From positions 56,826,665 through 56,890,664 of the forward strand of contig OZ034967.1 of assembly GCA_964030785.1 (NCBI GenBank): 64,000 bases of DNA, read 5' to 3'. The notes beneath the pieces were generated by a model, which was not told the origin of the DNA, searched no databases, and saw nothing but the letters and a program-made list of their open reading frames with translations. Every line of letters starts with the position of its first letter. Positions within the stretch are counted from its first letter, which is position 1. The stretch comes from Siderastrea siderea (Eukaryota > Cnidaria > Anthozoa > Scleractinia > Rhizangiidae). The position numbers were made by a program, and so were the translations under genes. Below are positions 56,901 to 64,000 of this stretch, one piece after another.

Positions 56901-58235
56901 TTAATTGGCGCAAACGTCCCTGAAGCCCTCCAGCCTAGAGAGGTTATCCCTGCCATCAGTGGAGGTCCATACGCGACAAGAGTTGAACTGGGCTGGGTAA
57001 TTAATGGTCCAACCGGAAGAAAGCCGAGATATGTACCGTCTTCTTGTTTCTTCGTGAAGTCTGTGGAAGCTCATCCTAGGTGTATTGCGTGTGCTGATTT
57101 TGCTGATGCATCTCCATCCGATGACTTAGGCTTATCCAGAGATGACCTAAAGTTCTTGAACATTGTAGAAGATTCAGTTAAACATTGTGAAGATGGTCAC
57201 TATCAGATTTCGTTGCCATTGAAGAATCCGTGCTTGAAGATGCCAGAAAACAGAGTTCAAGCAGAATGCAGAGCTCTTTATCTCAAACGTAAGCTCTCTA
57301 GAGATGCCAAGTTCCGAGAAGATTATGTTGCCTTTCTCGAAGATGTCATTAGAGATGGTTTGCGGAAAGGGTTCCACTAGAAAGCTTGAAAAGAGCAGAT
57401 GGCAAAGTTTGGTATATACCACGCCACGGAGTTTATCATCAAAAGAAGCCAGATAAAATAAGGGTCGTATTTGACTGCTCCGCTCAGTTCCGCGGGACTT
57501 CTCTAAATAACGAACTGTTGCAGGGACCAGACTTAACTAATAACCTAGTGGCCGTGTTAGTTCGTTTCCGCCAGGATCCAGTCGCAGTGATGGGAGATAT
57601 TCAATCAATGTTTCATCAAGTGCGCGTACCGGAAGCAGATCGCGATCTACTGCGGTTTCTTTGGTGGCCTAAAGGCAATTTGGATCAAGAATTGGAAGAA
57701 TATCGAATGTGCGTGCATCTGTTTGGCGCTGCCTCGTCGCCCAGTAGCGCAAACTTCGCCCTGCGCCAGATTGCGGAAGATTTCAAGCGTGAATTTCCCT
57801 GGCAAGTTACCAGCACCGTCATGAAGAACTTCTACGTTGACGATTGCCTGAAGTCTTTGCCGTCATGTGGTGAAGCAATTATGCACGTGGATGATTTACG
57901 TAAGCTCATGTTTTAAGGCTGGTTTCAATCTGACAAAGTGGATCAGTAACGACCAAGAAGTCCTGGAGTCCATTCCAGCGTGTGACAGGGCAAAGGACGT
58001 CAAGGAGCTCGACCTTACAAGAGACGCACTTCCCATTGAGAGGGCCTTAGGTGTATCGTGGTTTGTCGAGACAGATAAATTCGGTTTTAAAATCTGCGTG
58101 AAGGAGCGACCTTGTACTAGGCGTGGGATACTATCTGTTGTTAGTTCGACTTGTGACCAACTGGGAATGGCAGCCCCTTTCATCCTTCCTGCCAAACTAC
58201 TGCTGCAGGATTTGTGCAGAAAAGTTCTTGGCTGA
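56901..58235 (+). pseudogene. BEL/Pao reverse transcriptase
   Basis: IGANVPEALQPREVI and YATRVELGWVINGPTG precede the RT core. The core 57386-57916 contains WYIPRHGVYHQKKPDKIRVV, then FDCSAQFRGTSLNNELLQGP and the active-site segment MKNFYVDDCLKSL. Two stops lie at about 57378 and 57387. A frameshift near 57890 moves into 57867-58235 (FKAGFNLTKWISND). Confidence 0.88.
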
Positions 58236-58842
58236 GATGACGAGATTCCTAGCTGCTACCTGTCCCGTTGGCGAGTGTGGCTCAGTGGTGTGCCAAAGCT
58301 TTCTGAGTTCTCTGTCGACAGATGTGTCAAGCCTCCTGACTTCGAGAGAATTGTTACTAGTCAGATTCACCACTTTTGCGATGCTTCTCAAGCTGCATAT
58401 GGCGCGGTTTCTTACCTTCGTCTTGTTAATCAGGATGGTCGGATTCATTGTTCCTTTCTGGTCGGAAAGTCCCGTCTCGCCCCTTTGAAGCAAATGACCA
58501 TCCCAAGACTGGAGTTAGCTGCTGCTACAGAGCCTGAACAAAGTGTTGAAGAAGGAGTTAGAGATACCGATTGACACGATCACATTCTGGACAGATAGCA
58601 TGACTGCAATACGCTACATTGAAAACGAGTCCAAACGTTTTCATGCGTACGTGGCAAACCGTGTTGCCCTCATTAGAGAAGATTCCAGTCCTTCCCAGTG
58701 GAGATATGTTGATACCAAATCTAATCCCGCTGACGACGCGTCGAGAGGAGTTTCTGCAGAGTCCTTCATTCAAAACGACCGCTGGATAAAGGAGCTGGCG
58801 TTCCTTCTAATGCCGCAATTCGAGTGGGTAAATACAGTGTAG
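58236..58842 (+). pseudogene. BEL/Pao RNase H
   Basis: HHFCDASQAAYGAVSYLR and then FWTDSMTAIRYIENE carry the acidic residues of the Pao-type RNase H. The end is WRYVDTKSNPADDASRG. A deletion and frame change at about 58540 separates the two halves. Confidence 0.8.
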
Positions 58843-60449
58843 AATTGGCCGACGATGATCCCGAGGTAAAACGAGAACCGAAATCGTTCGTTGTTCATGT
58901 TAGCGAGGCTTACTCAAGTTTCGTCTTTGTTGTCGAACGATTCTCGTCCTGGTTTACACTGCTGAAGTTCATCGCCCTGTGCCTTCGCTGCCAAATGAGA
59001 TTTGTGAGAAGGAAAAGAGAGGCTAGACAAGAGGTTCAGAGTATCACTAAAGAACCCACATCTGATTTGATAACCTGCTCAGAGTTGGAAAATGCAGAAA
59101 GAGAGATTGTTAAATTCAACCAGAGCTTTGCATTTGCAGAGGAGTTAGAAGCCATCAAAAGAGGTAGTTCCGTTAAGAAATCAAGTGCGATTGCGAAACT
59201 GGATCCGATTCTAGTCTCTGGTCTTCTCCGTGTTGGCGGACGTCAAAGTAGAGCACCACTATCTGAAGATTCAAAGCATCAGATTATCATTCCAAAAGAA
59301 TCTCACCTCGCCGTTCTGCTTGTAAGTCATTTCCACCAGAAAAGTGGTCACTCTGGGAAAGAACATGTCCTGGCTCTACTGCGCGAAAGATATTGCTTGA
59401 TTCGTGCCAACTCCTTAGTCAGAAGTGTGTTATCGTCGCGCTTCACCTGCAGAAAGTGACAAGGTCCTACTGGACAACAAATGATGGCGGATCTACCAAC
59501 CCCTCGAGTTACTCCAGATCAGCCTCCCTTCACGTGTGTGGGAATCGATTATTTTGGTCCCTTTCCTGTCCGTCAAAAGAGAAGCCCAGTTAAACGTTAT
59601 GGTGCAATTTTCACCTGCTTGGCCGTGCGAGCTGTTCACTTGGAGGTTTCTCATTCTTTGGACACAGATTCTTTCATCCTCGCACTCAGACGTTTTATCG
59701 CTCTTAGAGGTCAAGTGAAAGAAATTGGCTCCAATAATGGTACTAACTTCATAGGCGGGGAAAGGGAGCTTCGGGTTATGATCGAGAGCTGGAATCAAGC
59801 CAAGATTGATGACACTCTCCTGCAGTAAGGCATCAAATGGGTCTTAAACCCACCTGCAGCCTCTCATCATGGTAGCGTTTGGGAAAGGCTAATTAAATCT
59901 ATATCTACTCGAAAGGTCATGGGTGGACTAGTCAAAGAACAATGCCTCGACGATGAAAGTCTTCAAACCCTGTTATGTGAAGCTGAGAGTATTATCAATG
60001 GAAGACCTCTAACGACAGTCTCCGGAGATCCAAGAGATTTAACCCCTTTGACGCCAAACCATTTGCTTCTACTTAGCCATGACACATCTCTTCTCCCAGG
60101 TCTTTTTGTGAAGAGCGACATGTATTCGTTAAGGAGATGGCGTCAAGTGCAGTACTTAGCGGACGTCTTTTGGAAGCGCTGGAAGAACGAGTATTTACCT
60201 CTGCTACAAGAACGACAAAAATGGCTTCGTCCGAAGAGAAATTTTGCCGTGGGAGATACCGTAATCGTGGTTGACGAATCTACACCAAGGAATGTGTGGC
60301 CTATTGGGCAGATTGCTGAGGTTTTTCCCGACAAGCGGGGTTTGGTTCGCTGTGTGAAAGTTAAAACGAAGACTTCGCCGTTGGAGCGTCCTATTAGCAA
60401 GTTGTGCCTTTTGGAATCAGTTGAACGTTTAGAAGGGGAAAAATCGTGA
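58824..60449 (+). pseudogene. BEL/Pao integrase and C-terminal domain
   Basis: The zinc-binding region (HFHQKSGHSGKEHVLALLRE) is followed by a stop after FTCRK. The catalytic core has [10 protein letters not shown] (first Asp). [12 protein letters not shown] follows, where Asn at 59733-59735 replaces the second catalytic Asp. [12 protein letters not shown] holds the Glu and comes after another stop (59826-59828). The C-terminal segment [20 protein letters not shown] matches the usual tail of Pao polyproteins. Confidence 0.88.
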
Positions 60450-60695
60450 TTAACTTGATTTCTGTGGACTGTTCAACATTTGTGCCGACTTGTTGGAGTG
60501 CGGACTAAACGTTTGGAACTTGTCTATTCTTCATGACATTTGGAGACACCTTTCTTTCTAGCCCACGGGGCTTAATCGACATTTAATCTAGTGTTTAATT
60601 GTTTAAGTAGCCTAATGTTTATTTTTCTGTCCCCTTTTTCGCGTTTTCTGTTAGTAAATACAAAGTTTCTCGCCTTTGTATTTAAGGGGCCGGGA

Positions 60696-61133
60696 TGTAG
60701 GTGCCAGAATTTTTCGTTTTTGTTCGTCACTCTTTTGTTTCCTTTCCTCAATTAGCGTCTTTTGGTTTTAGGGTTTTTGTTATACTTGTTACTTTTATTT
60801 TGCATATTGTATAGATAGTCTCGCAGCTTAATTTTCGGCAGTGTGCTAGTTTGTTCAGTTCGAATCAGTTTGTTAATTCAAGTTTCCATTTTCGTTGTCG
60901 TAGCCGAAGGATTTTGTTTTCGTCTTTATCGTCACATTCGTCTTGTAAGTTTCGTCGTCTATTTCGGTTTTGTCATTTTCTGTACCTTTCTTGTCAGTTG
61001 TTTATAGTTAGTTTATGCTCATTTCCCTTTTGTAATTTTTGTTTCAGTCACCGTATCCTTCGAATCCTTCGAATCCCTTTGGAAATAAATTGTGTTGAGT
61101 ATTGGATGCGCGTTATCTGCGTTTGCGACGACA
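60696..61133 (+). repeat. BEL/Pao 3' LTR
   Basis: The LTR is 438 bp and begins TGTAGGTGCC after the purine-rich tract. It is collinear with the 5' LTR, lacking one short tandem unit. Confidence 0.9.
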
Positions 61134-61189
61134 GTGTGGACCCCAACATAAGTCTCCTCGCGTTCTAAAAGCTGCAGTAATGTCAACGA

Positions 61190-61440
61190 TCACAGTTGTT
61201 GCCAAAAGAAAGGTGGGGGAGGGGAGGGGAGGCACCCGAGAGAATCGAGGGCGGGAGGTGTACGGGAGGCAGGAAAAGAGGGGGAGAGAAACGGGAGAAA
61301 GAGGAAAAATCAAACATTGCCTAATATTTTGCAATCGAAAAGCGCAAAGTGGCAGGGCCAACAAAAAAGGCGGCAGAATCTGGGACTAAAGGGTACGGGA
61401 TGAGTATGCAGTACATTTGCAACCCTCCCCCCCATTCCCC
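61190..61440 (-). repeat. Dispersed poly-G / CCCGT-rich repeat, copy 3
   Basis: The plus strand reads GGGAGGTGTACGGGAGGCAG, AAACATTGCCTAATATTTTG and, at the end, a C-rich run. This is the inverse of the copies at 9190 and 23283. Confidence 0.6.
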
Positions 61441-61444
61441 CAAT

Positions 61445-62515
61445 AAGTTCCCCTCTCGACAAAAGTCTGTACCAAATATCGAATTCATCGATATCAGCAA
61501 GGCGTAAGATAAACTTAAAATTAATGGCAAATGATAAATTATGCGTTGAGCGTGGACTTTCAATAGAGAAGTTGCGTTGACCGGAAAGGATTCCCTTGAC
61601 GAGAAGTCTAACTTACTCTACTATAGCCTCGATTGAGAGATGTGATGGTACGATTTAAGCCACGAGCAAGGAGGAAACAAAAGTCCATCCACGATGCTTT
61701 GCGTGAAATTCAATAGGTTCGTTCCTGACAGTTTCCGAAAGGGTTGCTCTTGGTGCGTAAAATAGTGGGATTTTCCTTGGATTTTTCTCATTCTTCTAGG
61801 TCGATATTGGCCAATCTTTTATTTTGCGTTTGTTTTCGGTTAGTTAAAGTTCCCATAGCCGTAGATTTTCTAAATCCATTCGTGGTCTGTGCAATTTTTC
61901 CAAGCCTTTCTTTGGGAGCCATTTGGCGTGAAGGCGCCATTGTTTACGTATTGTCCTTCGACAAAGGTTTGTTAAATTCCATTTCTTTTGTAATTTAATT
62001 GATACATTGGCATTTTGAAGAGTCCAACCTCTGCTATAAAGGTCAAAGAACGGTAGCAATCACAACGTACTCTAATGTACTCACGTTTCCAATGAGTAAG
62101 GACCGAATTAAAATTACTCAAAAATTGGCGCCAACCGTCATTTTCCTCGACCAGTGTCACAGCAGCGAGATGCTTCTGATTGCTACAATTGTAGTCCTGT
62201 CAGCCTCGCAGTGTTACAGCAGCTATCGGCAGCTGTTCGCTTCCTTGGCACGCCTTTTGTCTGTAATCATGTTCTTGCGATATTGTATTCGCCATATCGC
62301 TGAAGTCTGGGCTGATTTCCATTTAAACGAGGTCATTTTTGCAAGTTGTTTTTAAATGATTGATTTGTAACCTTCCTGCTTCTTAATGTTCCAGATGACG
62401 CGAGTCAGGTCTTCCAGCACTTGTTTCTTAATGGCGCATGAATTGTGCCGCGTTTGACTCGGTTACTTCTTCAGCGATCCAAACAAATTTGTACTTACAC
62501 AGTATAAACCTCTCA
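61445..62515. other. No recognised gene
   Basis: Frames of 84 and 118 codons at 61744 and 61999 (plus) contain no motif that I know. I see no splice-supported exon. Confidence 0.4.
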
Positions 62516-62519
62516 TATA

Positions 62520-62870
62520 AATAATTTTTTCCTCTCTGTATTCTCAACCAATTTCTAATTTTAATACGCCATTTGAAGGGCAAGAAAATGTAGATTCTAC
62601 TCTGCACAATGATTTGAAGTTGAAGGGAAGTAAAATAACCCAAATTTTATGGCGTGTTTGACTAAGTAAGTGTCGTTTTGTATCGCGATAAAAACAATGC
62701 CTTTGCTGTACTTATGTAGTGCTATTAATACTTTTCTTCTCCTTCTATTCTCTACCGATTCCTAAGTTTAATATGCCATTTGAAAGCTAAGTAAATGTAG
62801 ATTCTACTGTACGCAATGATTTGGAGCTGAGGAGATGTTAAATAACCCAAATTTTACGACGTGATATTAT
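62520..62870 (+). repeat. Two direct copies of a ~115-bp sequence
   Basis: GCCATTTGAAGGGCAAG with AATGTAGATTCTACT and ATAACCCAAATTTTA at 62530-62655 recurs 207 bp later at 62740-62862. Many substitutions separate the copies. Confidence 0.75.
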
Positions 62871-62874
62871 ATTT

Positions 62875-64000
62875 ATGATCGAACGGCGGAAAGTCTTCCA
62901 TCGATCGAGCAGAAGAATATTTGCTATCGATTCCCCGCATCAGAGAAAACACATTAAACCGGAGAACAGCCAGTTCGCTGGGAAAGCGGAGTTGTCCAAA
63001 CACAGAAATCACTACAAGGCACGGAAGACTAAAACAAAGAATATTCTACTTCTAAAATCAACACAGCGCTGCTACACAAGCTTGGCATCTCACACGATGA
63101 CATGTCCATCGCTTTCAAGTCCAAATGTGAGATCACGTGAGCAACGACCGGTGATAATATAGTTGGTCGTAAAGCATTATGGGCGGACCTTTCTTTCCTC
63201 CTTGAGCCACGAGAGACGATCCCGAAATTTCAATACAAATGCTGATTAAATGCAATGCTTAGATATACAGTAGATCAGATAGCTAAGGAAAAAAAATCCA
63301 TACAGAGGCCTTTATACATACCTCAAAACTACTGGGGTTATGAACGTTGCATCGCCAGGAGCAGCGTTAGCCACTCGGACGATTAATACCCGCGATAACA
63401 GGAGGAAGTTTAACTTCCTTGCCTAAATCCGGACAGCAATTTTTTTCCAAACCCTGATCCAAACACGCCAAATTTACTGCATATTTTATAAATCGCGCGG
63501 CATAGCTATTTTAACATGACGGCTCGGGGAAGAGTGTTTATAACATCTTTTATTCGAGGTTTCTTGTCATCAGAGGTTACGTTATCTTCTTTTCCCCTTT
63601 TTTCCTCTTTATCCTAATCTACCTTTATCTTCATATCGACCAGCAACCTAGACACTAATGATCAAACTTGGATGTACAAGTGTTTCTTTGCAATCAAACC
63701 AGAATCATTTGACAACTGAAGGAATCGATGATGCTAACAAATCGTTTGGCCTTCCCCACTAAGGTTTGATTTGCCTTGTTTTTACATCTGAATCTCCATC
63801 CCATCTTTTTTCTCACCTTGACATGAAACTTGAGTAACTTTGGTGTCTATCGATAAAACTTTTGAGACCAAAAGCCGTACTTTCTCCGCCAGCTTGCCCC
63901 TTCATTTAATTTTCTACAGTGGGACTTATACACAGTAAATTTGTCAAATATCTCCAGGTACTAAGGCAATCTTAGCAAGTCAAGCAGTTAGCACGAAAAA
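62875..64000. other. No recognised gene at right end
   Basis: A basic 95-codon frame at 62875-63162 has no recognisable domain. The rest is AT-rich, without repeats or exons that I can support. Confidence 0.4.

Larger units (their letters stand above)
53904..61133 (+). mobile_element. Full-length BEL/Pao LTR retrotransposon, inactive
   Basis: The element is 7230 bp, with LTRs at 53904-54351 and 60696-61133 and a GTGTG target duplication on both sides (53899-53903 and 61134-61138). The internal order is gag, zinc knuckle, protease, RT, RNase H and integrase, followed by a purine-rich GGGGCCGGGA just before the 3' LTR. That order and the domain types are those of BEL/Pao. Several frameshifts, stops and an altered integrase residue make it defective, although the LTRs are still very similar. 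Confidence 0.93.

Overview
The window looks like animal nuclear DNA, most likely from an anthozoan cnidarian (stony coral or relative). It is AT-rich, with split genes and short exons bounded by GT-AG sites. It is crowded with Penelope-like, BEL/Pao and Ty3/gypsy retroelement remains, small inverted-repeat elements, a tRNA-derived SINE of coral type and long ATT/AAT microsatellites. No operon-like layout, CRISPR array or bacterial gene is visible. Only two host genes can be supported well, with a third represented by one exon.

The main gene runs on the minus strand from 43676 down to 21287. I assembled it by eye from seven coding exons whose splice sites and phases all agree: 43676-43259, 38917-38706, 37412-37323, 28210-27865, 25250-24906, 22992-22807 and 21537-21287. 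It encodes a secreted protein of about 615 residues: signal peptide, MACPF (perforin-like) domain, then an ApeC (apextrin C-terminal) domain. A poly(A) signal follows the stop codon. The second gene is represented by a terminal exon for a C-type lectin-like domain at 10466-10084 (minus). A lone EGF-like exon sits on the plus strand at 8194-8288.

Left part (1-7450): a module-based satellite (1-1270), a cruciform-prone satellite of about 133-bp units (1895-2908), a truncated gypsy element (2909-5210, minus), and a 1.4-kb minisatellite of about 10-bp units. Middle left (12.9-20 kb): nested foldback and terminal-inverted-repeat elements, some of which carry their own 'empty site' in the opposite arm. 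The MACPF-ApeC introns hold a head-to-head pair of Penelope-like elements (30.1-37.1 kb), a nearly perfect 1.2-kb palindrome (41.19-42.41 kb), and a tandem duplication that copies a splice donor.

Right part: a zinc-finger fragment inside a small inverted-repeat element (43.9-44.2 kb), a GIY-YIG Penelope-like element with inverted termini (45.1-46.95 kb), an array of diverged units of about 1.1-1.5 kb (47.4-53 kb), and a complete but inactivated BEL/Pao element with LTRs and target-site duplication (53904-61133). Most of the long open frames in the window are repeats or decayed transposon proteins. I see no undescribed multi-gene system. The most notable features are the MACPF-ApeC gene and the unusual density of inverted-repeat DNA in its introns.
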